Source: Natronomonas salsuginis
GTDB taxonomy: Archaea > Halobacteriota > Halobacteria > Halobacteriales > Haloarculaceae
Reading direction: 5' to 3'
Length of the DNA: 64,000 bases
Assembly: GCF_005239135.1 (NCBI RefSeq)
Contig: NZ_QKNX01000002.1
Location: forward strand, 611,770 to 675,769
Positions within the stretch are counted from its first letter, which is position 1, and each line of letters begins with the position of its first letter. The notes beneath the pieces were generated by a model. It worked only from the letters and a program-made list of their open reading frames with translations. It searched no databases and was not told where the DNA came from. Shown here piece by piece: positions 1 to 8,795 of this stretch. The position numbers were made by a program, and so were the translations under genes.

Positions 1-44
1 TGTTTGTCGGTCGGTCCGGTTCTGTCGGGAGTGTCGTCGGTCAT
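1..44 (-). CDS. N-terminus of next archaellum-locus gene (possibly arlH), truncated by window edge
   Basis: An ATG on the minus strand at 42-44 opens a frame that runs off the window (MTDDTPDRTGPTDK...). It begins only 9 nt after the stop of the ArlG-like gene, so it is probably the next gene of the same operon. In haloarchaeal archaellum loci the gene after arlF/arlG is usually arlH, the ATPase-associated KaiC-like protein. Only about 14 residues are visible and none is diagnostic, so identity rests on gene order alone. Confidence 0.45.
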   Translation of the reverse strand, partial: MTDDTPDRTGPTDK

Positions 45-53
45 GGTGTTGTC

Positions 54-512
54 TCACGCTCGAAATCTGATCGCGTCCTCGTTGTCCCTGACGGCGACCG
101 TCACGCGCGTCTCGCCGCTGATGTCGACCCCCGCGACGGTCACCTCGACGACCGTGCCGGGCGGCCACCGGTCGGTCCCCGACCCGTCGGCTCGTGCGAT
201 GCTCTCGGGGGTGGCGAACGATCCCTCGATCAGCACGTCGATCGCATTGCTGTCGGGTTGTAGCTCCGTCGCCCCCGTGTTCTTGACGTACAGCGTGAGT
301 TCGTTCGCGCCGGCGTCGTAGATGGACTCGGGGCTCCCGGTGTCGCTGATCACCTCGATGTCGGTGTCGATCCGCTCCTCAACGCCCTCGCTTTGGTCCG
401 TAATCGATGTGCTGACGCGATCGACCTCCGTCACGAGCGTGCCCGCGACGCCCGCCGCGACGACGATGCTCGCGATGAAGATGACCAGATGCGACGCCGA
501 GACGCTACTCAT
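54..512 (-). CDS. arlG: ArlG (FlaG) archaellum stator-type protein, second copy
   Basis: 152-residue protein with one N-terminal hydrophobic helix (MSSVSASHLVIFIASIVVAA), the signature start of ArlG/FlaG, followed by an acidic beta-sandwich domain facing the S-layer side. ArlG with ArlF is thought to anchor the archaellum motor. The frame stays open upstream to 617, but the ATG at 512 aligns with the paralogue start at 1062 and avoids overlap with its stop at 583. It shares the SxxSASxLVIFIASI start and the NTGxT and W.PGxVVEVTV segments with the adjacent paralogue, so the pair looks like a tandem duplication. Located between the first arlG and the next arl gene. Confidence 0.85.
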   Translation of the reverse strand: MSSVSASHLVIFIASIVVAAGVAGTLVTEVDRVSTSITDQSEGVEERIDTDIEVISDTGSPESIYDAGANELTLYVKNTGATELQPDSNAIDVLIEGSFATPESIARADGSGTDRWPPGTVVEVTVAGVDISGETRVTVAVRDNEDAIRFRA

Positions 513-582
513 CGGTGTCTCCCCCCGGTCCGAGGGGATTTCGGCTGCGGTCTCCGTCGGCGTTGGTTCGTTCGAATCATGA

Positions 583-1062
583 TCAGTCGGCGTTGAACTC
601 CAGCGATCGTTCGGCACCCTTCACCGAGACGGTGAGCCGATTTCCGCTGCCGTCGAGCTGTTGGCCTCTGTCGATTACGATTTCGATGACTTCCCCTTCG
701 GCCCATGCCGAACTCCCGTCGTCGCCGTTCATCGACGTGATCGTCAGATTCGCGTCGTCCACGAACAACCCGTTAACGAGGACGTCAAGTTCGGTTTCGT
801 TTTTTACGAGCGTCGTCGTCCCCGTGTTTCGCGCGTACAGTGTAATCTGAGCGCCTTCTGCGTCTTCGGTATAGAAGTTCGAGCCCCCACCGTCGTTGAG
901 CAACTCGATATCCGAATCGATCGAGTCTGTGATCGCATCCCCCCGAGTTTCCGCAGACGTGGAGATGTCCCCAACGGTCGTAACGAGCGTCCCGGCGACG
1001 CCCGCCGCGACGAGTATACTCGCGATGAATATCACGAGCGTGGAAGCCGATACCCCGCTCAT
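583..1062 (-). CDS. arlG: ArlG (FlaG) archaellum stator-type protein, first copy
   Basis: 159 residues. An N-terminal transmembrane helix (MSGVSASTLVIFIASILVAA) is followed by a beta-rich domain with NTGTTTL and WAEGEVIEIVI segments, the usual ArlG layout. Its start overlaps the arlF stop by 4 nt, indicating translational coupling in one operon with arlF. ArlG forms filaments capped by ArlF in the pseudoperiplasm (family knowledge). A second arlG follows immediately downstream. Confidence 0.88.
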   Translation of the reverse strand: MSGVSASTLVIFIASILVAAGVAGTLVTTVGDISTSAETRGDAITDSIDSDIELLNDGGGSNFYTEDAEGAQITLYARNTGTTTLVKNETELDVLVNGLFVDDANLTITSMNGDDGSSAWAEGEVIEIVIDRGQQLDGSGNRLTVSVKGAERSLEFNAD

Positions 1063-1508
1063 ATATCGGTGATCTCATTTTCGGTTCGAGCGACACCGTT
1101 CTCTGTAACGATCTTTACTCGTGTCGGTTTCGTATCGACGTTTGCGACGGTGATATCGAGCGTCTCACCCGGCAGCCACAGATCCGTGGCCCCGTCGCCC
1201 GCGATATCGGTCGTCACGTTTTGGGGAGTCGGTATCACACCATCGAGCAGCACGTTCGTCTCGTTGATCGACAGTGTCGTGCTCCCCGTGTTATTTAATT
1301 CGAGCGCCAACCTGTCGTCGGTGCTATCGTAGGTCGCCCTCCACACCCCGAATTCGGTGTTCAGTGCGTCGATTCCGCGATCGACTTGCTGCCCCTGGGC
1401 TCCGGCCAGCGAGCCAAAGCTCCCGATCAAGGGCGGCACCGCGATCCCGGTTGCGACGAGCAGCCCGATGAAGATGATCGCCGCAGAACCGCTCACGCTA
1501 AACCCCAC
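1059..1508 (-). CDS. arlF: ArlF (FlaF) archaellum S-layer-binding protein
   Basis: 149 residues. One N-terminal membrane helix (residues ~7-30, GSAAIIFIGLLVATGIAVPP) followed by a soluble beta-sandwich with the characteristic LELNNTGSTTLSINETNVLLDG-type region. ArlF binds the S-layer and works with ArlG as part of the archaellum stator. It overlaps the downstream arlG by 4 nt. The 287-nt gap upstream (1509-1795) holds no gene I can recognise and presumably carries the promoter for arlF-arlG-arlG, though no clear TATA box is visible there. Confidence 0.87.
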   Translation of the reverse strand: MGFSVSGSAAIIFIGLLVATGIAVPPLIGSFGSLAGAQGQQVDRGIDALNTEFGVWRATYDSTDDRLALELNNTGSTTLSINETNVLLDGVIPTPQNVTTDIAGDGATDLWLPGETLDITVANVDTKPTRVKIVTENGVARTENEITDI

Positions 1509-1795
1509 GTTCGATCGTTCCCCCCGACAATCGGACGGAGACGGAGCTCGACGTGGGCTTCCTCACGCCGCGCCGTGTAGTTTGGACAGTCATCCGTCAG
1601 TGTCGTTCATCCTAGCTCTCGATTCGCACCGGCTCCCCGATACCGAAACGTGCCGCCGGTGAGTTCGACTCGTGGGTTCGGTTTCCATCGAAACGTACCA
1701 CGGTTACACACTAAAACAGGCTGTCCATTTCAGTCCCCGAAACACCCTGCGATTCACCGACTGCGGCAGCGTGATCGCCGGCGATCGATCGCGAT

Positions 1796-2224
1796 CTACT
1801 CCTCCGTCTCGGATACCATCGTCATGGTCTTACTGAGCCGTTCGCCGTACTCGTCGGGTTCGATGTTGTCGTCGGCGTACGCCTGTGCCCACTCGGCTTC
1901 GGCGTACCAGGTCCAGTCGTTGCCCTCGTCGTTGAGGTGCCCGTCCAATCGTTCGACCCCCCAGTCGTCGGCGATCCGCTCGACGAACGCCATCGCGACG
2001 TTCGCGATCGCGTCGTTCGGATCCTCGTCGTAGCCATGTTCGACTTCGACGATAGTGTCGTTCAGCTCGACAGATTCGTAGTCGACACCGCGGTCGTCGA
2101 TCTCGGTGCGGAGTGCGGAGAGGTGGTCGTCGTCGATTCCGAGAGCGTCCTCAGTACCCAGGCAACCAGTAATGCTGAGGGTCGCGGCCGTCACCGCGCC
2201 GGTAACGAATGTACGTCGATCCAT
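1796..2224 (-). CDS. Tat-exported lipoprotein, haloarchaeal, unknown function
   Basis: 142 residues from the ATG at 2224. The N-terminus MDRRTFVTGAVTAATLSITGC combines a twin-arginine motif (R3-R4) with a lipobox ending at Cys21, so the protein is probably exported folded and lipid-anchored. The mature part is very acidic with no domain I can name. A TATA-like element at 2250-2257 lies ~27 nt upstream of this ATG and supports it over the in-frame start at 2260. It sits between the archaellins and arlF on the same strand, but with its own promoter. Confidence 0.7.
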   Translation of the reverse strand: MDRRTFVTGAVTAATLSITGCLGTEDALGIDDDHLSALRTEIDDRGVDYESVELNDTIVEVEHGYDEDPNDAIANVAMAFVERIADDWGVERLDGHLNDEGNDWTWYAEAEWAQAYADDNIEPDEYGERLSKTMTMVSETEE

Positions 2225-2249
2225 GCTTACGTGGGCGAACGGCACCCAT

Positions 2250-2257
2250 TCATATAA
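2250..2257 (-). promoter_or_regulatory. TATA box for the lipoprotein gene
   Basis: Minus-strand GTTATATG is centred about 30 nt upstream of the ATG at 2224. This is the spacing of a leaderless haloarchaeal promoter and it selects the shorter start. Confidence 0.55.
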
Positions 2258-2377
2258 CAAACTGACGTGTTTCAGCCGTCGAGTTCCGTACTGATCGGGA
2301 GTCTCGTAGCCAACTGGAAAGCTCGATGGACGCCCACGATACTTCTGATGAGTCCTACTGCTGTGGGGTCTACGTCG

Positions 2378-2400
2378 AAAAAAGAGAACCGCTAATCGTC
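2378..2400 (-). terminator. Oligo-T terminator after the archaellin genes
   Basis: A run of six T residues on the minus strand (2378-2383) lies ~30 nt after the stop of the second archaellin gene. Short T tracts are the usual archaeal transcription terminators. This would separate the archaellin transcript from the lipoprotein and arlFG genes downstream. Confidence 0.45.
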
Positions 2401-2410
2401 CGAACCGAGG

Positions 2411-3064
2411 TCAGCCGAGTCGGATCTCGTCGCCGTCGACGCTTCCGTCGGTCCCGCCGTCGAGTTGCGGATCAAGCGGGTCTTCGATGATGAAGCTTGT
2501 TTCGGCCTGCGTGCCCTCAGCGGTCGTGATCACGACATCGACCGTCGTGCCCGCCTCGATCTCCCCGACACCGAGCTGGCCGCTGCTGTCCGGAGTAACC
2601 ACGATGGTAGCGGTCGCATCGCTGTCACTCGAATCCGTGCCTATCACTGACGTGGATCGACTGTCAAACGCGATCTCATCAGTTCCCGCGGTGTTGGCGG
2701 GATCAACACCGTCAAACTCGGCCGACGCCCCAGCGTCGGTGAACACGGAGACGGTTGAGTCATTGAGGTCGATCGCGTTCGACCCCGGACCCAGCTGAAC
2801 CGTCGTGCTGAACTGGTTGATACCACTCAGTTCACCACTACCATCTACATCGACCGTCCCCGTCGTGCTGAGGAAGACGAGGTTGGTCGAGACCTGCTCC
2901 GTACTCTCTTCGCCTGTACTCTGTGCTTGCGTCTGGAGGAACCCAGCGGTGTTGATCAGCACACCCGCCGCGATGGCCGCAACCAAGACCAACGCGATGA
3001 AGACGATCAGGGTACCGATACCCACCTGACCGCGTTCCTCACGTGCTGTGTATTCTTCGAACAT
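2411..3064 (-). CDS. arlA: Archaellin (type IV pilin-like filament subunit), second gene
   Basis: 217-residue major archaellin. The class III signal peptide ends ...[16 protein letters not shown], with the ArlK/FlaK peptidase predicted to cut after RG at ~residue 13. The hydrophobic helix that follows forms the filament core and the C-terminal domain is beta-rich and acidic. It starts 5 nt after the stop of the first archaellin, so the two are co-transcribed. The region from GQVGIGT to ~residue 65 is nearly identical in both proteins, as is the end [17 protein letters not shown], while the middle differs. This is typical of archaellin paralogues kept similar at the ends. Confidence 0.93.
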   Translation of the reverse strand: MFEEYTAREERGQVGIGTLIVFIALVLVAAIAAGVLINTAGFLQTQAQSTGEESTEQVSTNLVFLSTTGTVDVDGSGELSGINQFSTTVQLGPGSNAIDLNDSTVSVFTDAGASAEFDGVDPANTAGTDEIAFDSRSTSVIGTDSSDSDATATIVVTPDSSGQLGVGEIEAGTTVDVVITTAEGTQAETSFIIEDPLDPQLDGGTDGSVDGDEIRLG

Positions 3065-3069
3065 TGTTT

Positions 3070-3690
3070 TTAGCTAAGCCTGATGTCCTGATCTTCGGAC
3101 AGCTGTGGGTCGAGTGGGTCTTCGATGATGAAGCTCGTCTCGGCCTGCGTGCCCGAGGGGGTCGTAATCACGATATCGACCGTCGTACCCGAACCAAGCG
3201 CCTCGGTGCCACCAATAGTCTCACCTATTCCTGCTCCGGCCACGTCGAATTCAAGCGTCGCCGTCGCGTCCTCGCTGCTCGAGTCGGTGCTCAGCACTTC
3301 CGATCCGCTCAGAGTGATCCCAGTTTCGTCTACGCCGTCGAATTCAACGGAGTCACCGCTATCGGTGAACACCGAAATCGTCGAGTCGTTGAGATTGATC
3401 GCGTTCGATCCCGGTCCCAACTGAACCGTCGTGTTGAAGCTCTTGATACCGGCGGGGTTACTGCTTCCATCTTCAGTTACTGTCCCCGTCGAACTCAGGA
3501 AGACGAGGTTGGTCGAAACCTGCTCTGTACTCTCTTCACCAGTGCTTTGCGCCTGCGTCTGGAGGAACCCGGCCGTGTTGATCAGCACCCCAGCCGCAAT
3601 CGCCGCCACCAGCACGAGTGCGATGAAGACGATGAGGGTACCGATTCCCACCTGACCGCGTTCCTTGTTGTCGATTTCTGTGTCGAACAT
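3070..3690 (-). CDS. arlA: Archaellin (type IV pilin-like filament subunit), first gene
   Basis: 206 residues, begins [18 protein letters not shown] with the class III (prepilin-like) cleavage site after RG. The long N-terminal hydrophobic helix builds the filament core and the rest is surface domain containing several N-x-S/T sequons (for example NTT and NDS), candidates for the N-glycosylation known on haloarchaeal archaellins. It is first in a two-gene archaellin operon. The upstream region 3691-3885 contains a strong TATA-like element. Which paralogue is the major subunit cannot be told from sequence. Confidence 0.93.
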   Translation of the reverse strand: MFDTEIDNKERGQVGIGTLIVFIALVLVAAIAAGVLINTAGFLQTQAQSTGEESTEQVSTNLVFLSSTGTVTEDGSSNPAGIKSFNTTVQLGPGSNAINLNDSTISVFTDSGDSVEFDGVDETGITLSGSEVLSTDSSSEDATATLEFDVAGAGIGETIGGTEALGSGTTVDIVITTPSGTQAETSFIIEDPLDPQLSEDQDIRLS

Positions 3691-3833
3691 GCTTTCAATT
3701 GCACGCCCGCCGATCCCGCCGCATAGAGGGTTCGACTCGGACGTTACTCCCCCTACAGACGGATTCCCCGTAAAAGCGCCAGCGAACTCCGAACGCGTAT
3801 CCCGCGCCGAATTGAGGGCTAACTCGGAAACAA

Positions 3834-3846
3834 GGTTTATATATTA
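3834..3846 (-). promoter_or_regulatory. Putative archaellin operon TATA box
   Basis: Minus-strand AATATATAAAC is the only strong AT-rich element upstream of the archaellin pair. It would place the transcription start near 3810, giving a ~120-nt leader before the ATG at 3690. A long leader is unusual here, because most promoters in this window look leaderless. Confidence 0.4.
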
Positions 3847-3885
3847 GTTGCAGTCGGGATCGCCCGTCCACGCGAGTTTCTGAGT

Positions 3886-4419
3886 TTACCCCGATACTCG
3901 CTCGCGCTCGGCGCTGACGCGTTGTCGGCGCGCGCGTTCGTACCGCCTTCGCTCCGTTTCGATCGTCATCCAGTCGCCGAGGTCTTCGTACACGTCGTCC
4001 AGCGTTCGCTCGTCGCTCGTCGCTGCGACGGTGATTGCATCGACCTCGGCCGGCGTCGCGGCGTCGTATCTCGCCTCGTAGTCGGCGACCATCGCCGTCA
4101 GCTCGGTGACGCGCTCTTGCAGCTCTTCGACCGAGTGGTCCGCCGCGAGTCGGTTGATCCGCCGCCACTCGAAGTACGAATCGTTGCGTTCGTAGGTCGC
4201 CGGATGGCCGTCGTGCCACGTGACGATCCCGAGATCGGCGAACCACTTCAGATACTTCCGGGCGGTCTTGGGATCGCACTCCGATCGATCGGCGATGCTC
4301 GCAACCGTCTCGGGCTCGCGGGTCTGAAGAACGGTGCCGTAGACGCGTTGCTCGACGTCGTCGCCGCGAAACGGATTCTCGAACGGCGGCGATCCTACGA
4401 TCCGCTTGTACGCCCGGCA
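3886..4419 (-). CDS. Winged-helix regulator (DUF7342-like) with no canonical start codon
   Basis: The frame translates as a haloarchaeal HTH regulator: an HTH segment (TVASIADRSECDPKTARKYL) near the N-terminus, then ATYERNDSYFEWRRINRLA and a coiled region. The frame is open from a TAA at 4420-4422 but contains no ATG, GTG or TTG before an ATG at 4092, which lies after the HTH. An ATG at 4418-4420 exists one frame over, overlapping the end of the upstream DUF1405 gene. A single-base indel between ~4395 and 4417 would join it to the HTH. Either the N-terminus is frameshifted (mutation or assembly error) or a non-standard start is used. Confidence 0.65.
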   Translation of the reverse strand, partial: CRAYKRIVGSPPFENPFRGDDVEQRVYGTVLQTREPETVASIADRSECDPKTARKYLKWFADLGIVTWHDGHPATYERNDSYFEWRRINRLAADHSVEELQERVTELTAMVADYEARYDAATPAEVDAITVAATSDERTLDDVYEDLGDWMTIETERRRYERARRQRVSAERERVSG

Positions 4420-5108
4420 TTACGCCACGCCCGTTCTTTTTCGACACGCGTCACCATCGCCAGATACAGCGCGAGTACGAACAACAGCACGCCCCCGGCC
4501 GCCGCCACGCCGAGGGCAGTCGCGCCGAGGAACATCGGCTCCTCGCGCGCGAGGGGGAGGAACGTGTGGTGTAACTCGCCGCGGACCGGCACGAAGTAAT
4601 CGACGGTCGTGTCGACGGCGTACCACAGCGTCGCGATGCCGGTGGCAGCGGGCGAGAAATCCGAGATTCGGTGGAGGACGAACGCCTGCAGGACCATCGC
4701 GGCGTGACTCCAGATCAGGAACTGTCGCATCGCGGGGTGGAGATAGCTGAACTCCGCCCAGAAGGCGAGATGTACCCAGACGGTCCACCCGCCCAAAATG
4801 ATGTTGCCGAAGAAGGCAAGCGCAGTGAGCCACTCCTGTCGATGGCCGAGTTTCCACGCCGCGAGCGCGAGCGCGATGAACAGCGTCGCGACGGGGCTGT
4901 CGGGGACGAAGATCCACATCTCGACGGGCGTTTGTGCGAACTGAAAGCCGTAGTAGTAGAAGCCGAATGCCGTGCCGACGAGGTTGACGAGGACGATCGG
5001 CCACGCGAGCGTGAGCGCGAGGTTTTCGAGGGGTTCGGGTAGCGGCGCGACGTATCGGGGGAGATCGTCGCGGGGCACGTCGGACTCGAAGAGCCCACGG
5101 AGGTTCAT
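4395..5108 (-). CDS. DUF1405 family multi-pass membrane protein
   Basis: 237 residues with about six hydrophobic helices and the aromatic-rich segment [13 protein letters not shown] followed by [16 protein letters not shown], which I recognise as the DUF1405 family of archaea and Bacillus. Function is unknown. A TATA-like TTTTATATTC at ~5128-5138 sits ~25 nt upstream of the ATG at 5108, so I prefer that ATG over the GTG two codons earlier (5114). Its 3' end overlaps the reading frame of the HTH regulator, suggesting an operon. Confidence 0.85.
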   Translation of the reverse strand: MNLRGLFESDVPRDDLPRYVAPLPEPLENLALTLAWPIVLVNLVGTAFGFYYYGFQFAQTPVEMWIFVPDSPVATLFIALALAAWKLGHRQEWLTALAFFGNIILGGWTVWVHLAFWAEFSYLHPAMRQFLIWSHAAMVLQAFVLHRISDFSPAATGIATLWYAVDTTVDYFVPVRGELHHTFLPLAREEPMFLGATALGVAAAGGVLLFVLALYLAMVTRVEKERAWRNAGRTSGS

Positions 5109-5246
5109 ATCCACACCACCGGCCGGGAATATAAAAGCGCGCCGAGAGCGAGCGACGCGGCGGTTCGGCCGTTCGGCCGTCCCGATGTCGGCAGACGCGG
5201 GGGGGGAAAGACACGCATTAAGTGCATTCGGACCGTACCCGAAGGC

Positions 5247-6152
5247 ATGAGTGAAACGGACCTCGAGGAACTCAAGCGAGGAACGGACCTCGTCAAGCGT
5301 GGTTTCGCGAAGATGCAGAAGGGTGGCGTCATCATGGACGTCGTCACGCGAGAGCAGGCCCGCATCGCCGAGGACGCGGGCGCGGTCGCCGTCATGTCGC
5401 TGGAAGCGGTTCCCGCCGATATTCGAAAGCGCGGCGGCGTCGCCCGGATGGCCGATCCCGGCGAGCTAGAGGAGATCATCGACGAGGTCTCCATTCCGGT
5501 GATGGGGAAGGCCCGCATCGGCCACACCACCGAGGCGCAGATCCTCGAGGCGACCGGCGCGGACATGATCGACGAGTCGGAAGTCCTGACGACCGCCGAC
5601 GAGCGCTACCACATCGACAAACGCGAGTTTACTTCGCCGTTCGTCTGCGGCGCTCGAAATCTGGGCGAGGCGCTGCGCCGGATCGACGAGGGCGCGGCGA
5701 TGATTCGCACGAAGGGCGAGGCCGGGACGGGCGACGTGAACCAGGCGGTCACCCACCAGCGCAACATCCAGCGAGCGATCCGACAGCTCTCGGGGATGAA
5801 ATACGAGGAGCGCGACGAGTGGGCCCGAAAGAACGAGGCCCCCCGCGATCTCGTCCACGAGACCGCCGATATGGGTCGCCTTCCGGTCGTCAACTTCGCC
5901 GCGGGCGGGATCGCGACGCCCGCCGACGCGGCGCTCATGATGCAGTTGGGCTGTGACGGCATCTTCGTCGGCTCGGGCATCTTCGGGGCGGAAGACCCCG
6001 TCGAGATGGGGACCGCGATCGTCGAGGCCGTCAACAACTACGACGATCCCGAGAAGCTCCGCGACATCGCCAAGGGGATCGGCAAGGGCATGAAGGGCCA
6101 GGCCAACGAGACGATGCCCGAAGAGGAGAAGCTGCAAGGTCGTGGCGTCTAA
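5247..6152 (+). CDS. pdxS: Pyridoxal 5'-phosphate synthase, lyase subunit PdxS
   Basis: 301 residues, full length for PdxS/SNZ. With glutaminase PdxT it makes PLP from ribose 5-phosphate, glyceraldehyde 3-phosphate and ammonia. The expected (beta/alpha)8 residues are visible: Asp31 in IMDVV, catalytic Lys88 in [10 protein letters not shown], the phosphate-binding [10 protein letters not shown] loop and the conserved [16 protein letters not shown] and FVGSGIF segments. pdxT is not in this window, so the two are not adjacent here. A TATA-like element ~30 nt upstream suggests a leaderless transcript. Confidence 0.97.
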   Translation: MSETDLEELKRGTDLVKRGFAKMQKGGVIMDVVTREQARIAEDAGAVAVMSLEAVPADIRKRGGVARMADPGELEEIIDEVSIPVMGKARIGHTTEAQILEATGADMIDESEVLTTADERYHIDKREFTSPFVCGARNLGEALRRIDEGAAMIRTKGEAGTGDVNQAVTHQRNIQRAIRQLSGMKYEERDEWARKNEAPRDLVHETADMGRLPVVNFAAGGIATPADAALMMQLGCDGIFVGSGIFGAEDPVEMGTAIVEAVNNYDDPEKLRDIAKGIGKGMKGQANETMPEEEKLQGRGV

Positions 6153-6280
6153 CTCCGAACACCGCTCTTCTCTTCGCGTTCGTCCAGATTGCGAGCCTCG
6201 CGAATCCGGTGGCGAGTCCAACGCCGGCCGCGTCGATGGGCCGATACGGTTTTAGAGCGGCACCGATATACGCCGGTAGC

Positions 6281-6980
6281 ATGAATGCGAGGGCCGTCGC
6301 CTCGTCGTTGTCGGCCAATAAACTGCGGATCGCGCTCATCGCTGCCCTCATCGTCGGCGTCGGGGTCAGCGGCGCGTTCGCGGTCGGCGTGCTCGGCGTC
6401 CCGGAATCGTGGGTATCGATAATACGTTCGGGAACGTAACCGACGAGACGACGGTGAGACGGATCTCGTGGTCTCGACCCCGAATCCGATCGGCGTCAGC
6501 CTCGACAGTATCTCCGTCGACTACACGGTCTCGATGAACTCCGTCGAGATGGCCACGGGATCCCACGACAGCGTCTCGATCGGTTCCGGAAACTCGACGC
6601 TCAAACTCGAAACGCCGATGCAAAACGAGTCGATCCCCCCGTGGTGGACCAGTCACATCCGAAACGACGAGCGCACCATGGTCCGTATCGACGCGACCGT
6701 CCGCTCCGCGCGGCTGGGGCGGAGCACGGATCTCAGTCGCTCCCGCGAGATCGAGACGGATATCTTGGACGAGGCCGATCCCAGTAGCTCCACCGCCACC
6801 GACGAAAGTGACTGTACTGGTTCGGGCGGGGCGAGCGCTCCGGCCGCCACCGGGCATGGTGGCTCCGACGAGACGGAGACCGAAACGGAGGCAACCGCTA
6901 CCACGACGGCAACCGAGAGCGGTGACGACTCGACGGACACCCCGGATGGTGGCGACGGCGGCGGCATCCTGCCGAACTGA
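6281..6980 (+). pseudogene. LEA2-like haloarchaeal membrane protein broken by two frameshifts
   Basis: An ATG at 6281 opens with MNARAVASSLSANKLRIALI and a hydrophobic helix ending in GVLGVP (frame 2). The logical continuation VGIDNTFGNVTDETTV lies in frame 1 (6409-6456). The rest, ETDLVVSTPNPIGVSLDSISVDYTV onward, lies in frame 3 (6456-6980). Each transition fits loss of one base, near 6401-6405 and near 6454-6456. The domain resembles water-stress/LEA type 2 folds with a Ser/Thr/Asp/Gly-rich tail. Two deletions within ~55 bp make this a pseudogene or an assembly error. No function can be assigned. Confidence 0.65.
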
Positions 6981-7082
6981 ATCCAGCCACGCGTTCGAGC
7001 GGTTCCACGTGCGTTCACCCTCCGCCGATCAGTTTCGCCCCACTCTCCGAAGCTTATAATCCCTCGAACCCGAACGTTTCGT

Positions 7083-8285
7083 ATGGCTCGACTCCCGGGA
7101 ATCGACGCTCCCGAACAGGTCGTCTGCCACGTGGATATGGACTGTTTTTACGCGGCCTGCGAGCGGCTTCGAGACCCGGCGCTCGACGGTGAGCCGGTCG
7201 TGGTCGGCATGGGGTACGAAACGGGCGAGACACACGGTGCCGTCGCGACCGCGAGTTACGAGGCCCGCGAGCACGGCGTCGAGTCCGCGATGTCGATCAC
7301 GGAGGCGCTGAAGCGGTTACCGCGACGCGAAGACGGCACCGATACGGGCGGGCCGACCGGCGTGTACCGACCCGTCGATATGGATTTTTACAAGGCCGTC
7401 AGCGAGGACGTACGGTCGGTTCTCTCGCGAACGGCTGAGACCCTCCGGAACGTCTCCATCGACGAGGCGTATCTCGATCTCGGGGAGCTCGAGTGGTCGG
7501 ACGCGGCCGCGTTCGGCCGGTCGCTGAAACACGAGATCGAATCCGAGGCTGGGGTGGTCGCGTCGGTGGGCATCGCTCCGGACATGACCACCGCCAAACT
7601 CGCCTCCGACGCCGACAAGCCGGACGGATTGGTCGTCGTCGAGCCCGACGACGTACGGTCGTTTCTCGCGCCAATCCCCGTCGCTGAACTCCACGGTGTC
7701 GGCCCCGTGACCGCATCGGAACTCCGCGAGATGGGTTTCGAAACGGCGGGCGACATCGCCGCCGCCGAGGCGTCCGTTTTCGCCGACGCGTTCGGCAAGC
7801 GAGGGCGGGCGCTCCACGCGCAGGCACGTGGCGAAGACGATCGCACGGTCGAACCCAGGGGCGATCCCAAGAGCATCTCCAGTGAGTCGGCGTTCGCCGA
7901 GGCGACAGCGGACGGCGATCGAAAGCGCGCCCAAATCGAGACGCTCGCTCGGAACGTCGCCGAGCGGGCTACCGCGAAGAACGCGCTGTATCGGACGATC
8001 GGAATCAAGGTCGTCGAACCCCCGTTCGACGTGCACACTCGCTCGCAGTCGCTCTCGGGTCCGGTCGACGATCCGGAGCTGGTCGAACGGACCGCCGTCG
8101 AGCTGCTGGCCGAGTTCGAAAGCGAGCACGTTCGAAAACTCGGCGTTCGGCTCTCGAACCTCTCGTTCGACGCTCGTGAGCAGGCGACGATCACCCGGTG
8201 GGACACAGGCGAGGGGGAGCCGGATCTCGATCGACGGTGGGGCCGGACTGCCGGCGGACAGGCTCGCCTCTCCAGATTCGAGTGA
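7083..8285 (+). CDS. dinB: DNA polymerase IV (Y-family translesion polymerase)
   Basis: 400 residues. The Y-family motifs are present: VDMDCFYAACE with Asp18 near the N-terminus, the metal-binding SIDEAYLDL motif (Asp127-Glu128), and the helix-hairpin-helix PVAELHGVGPVTASELREMG. A little-finger domain follows to ~residue 370. It copies past DNA lesions and is distributive and error-prone. A TATA-like TTATAAT ~30 nt upstream of the ATG at 7083 supports this start. A 91-aa gene follows 43 nt downstream on the same strand. Confidence 0.96.
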   Translation: MARLPGIDAPEQVVCHVDMDCFYAACERLRDPALDGEPVVVGMGYETGETHGAVATASYEAREHGVESAMSITEALKRLPRREDGTDTGGPTGVYRPVDMDFYKAVSEDVRSVLSRTAETLRNVSIDEAYLDLGELEWSDAAAFGRSLKHEIESEAGVVASVGIAPDMTTAKLASDADKPDGLVVVEPDDVRSFLAPIPVAELHGVGPVTASELREMGFETAGDIAAAEASVFADAFGKRGRALHAQARGEDDRTVEPRGDPKSISSESAFAEATADGDRKRAQIETLARNVAERATAKNALYRTIGIKVVEPPFDVHTRSQSLSGPVDDPELVERTAVELLAEFESEHVRKLGVRLSNLSFDAREQATITRWDTGEGEPDLDRRWGRTAGGQARLSRFE

Positions 8286-8328
8286 ACCGCGCGAACAGAC
8301 TTTTTTGTCCTGCCGTCCGATCGGGGGT

Positions 8329-8604
8329 ATGAACCATCTCGCGGAAGCCGGCGAGGGTCGGTGGCGGCTTTCGTCGCACGCACACGTCATCGTCCACGAG
8401 ACCGACGACGGGAACGAGCTGCTGACGGTCTACGACTGCGGGGCCGCTCAGAAGCCGCCGGCGGCGCAACTGATCGGAAACTTGGTTCGCGTAGACGCCG
8501 ACCACGAACTTGTCCGACAACCCACCGGCTACATCGCCAAGCTTCGCGAGTCGTCGATGCTCGAACGGCAGGACGACCGCCACTGGATCATCCGGCGCAG
8601 ATAG
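8329..8604 (+). CDS. Small uncharacterised haloarchaeal protein
   Basis: 91 residues from the ATG at 8329 (MNHLAEAGEGRWRLSSHAHV) to the TAG at 8602. Single compact domain, no membrane segment or signal peptide. The segment VIVHETDDGNELLTVYDCG and the C-terminal WIIRRR look like a conserved small alpha/beta protein. I do not recognise the family. It lies 43 nt after dinB and may be co-transcribed. TTTTTT at 8301-8306 between them could instead terminate dinB. Confidence 0.65.
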   Translation: MNHLAEAGEGRWRLSSHAHVIVHETDDGNELLTVYDCGAAQKPPAAQLIGNLVRVDADHELVRQPTGYIAKLRESSMLERQDDRHWIIRRR

Positions 8605-8707
8605 CGAACAGGCGAGGCGTGGGATCGTGTTCCGGTATCGGCGCACCGCGCGACCGCTTCGACCGAGTACCGGCAGTGTTCAGGTCACAGCGGCGTTGGC
8701 CGCGGAT

Positions 8708-8758
8708 TCGTATATAAACTCACGCCCGTCGCGTCGAGACGGCATGACGTTCGTCTGA
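8708..8758 (+). promoter_or_regulatory. TATA box with a four-codon start-stop mini-ORF upstream of the HerA-like gene
   Basis: GTATATAAAC at 8708-8717 is a strong TATA box. About 28 nt further on, ATGACGTTCGTCTGA (8744-8758) reads Met-Thr-Phe-Val-stop. A second weaker TATA (AACTATATCAA, ~8763-8773) lies ~25 nt before the ATG at 8796. The region thus has two promoters, the first making a transcript that begins at or near a minimal ORF. Confidence 0.4.
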
Positions 8759-8795
8759 CGGAGAACTATATCAATCGAGCGTCTGTGCTTCGACG

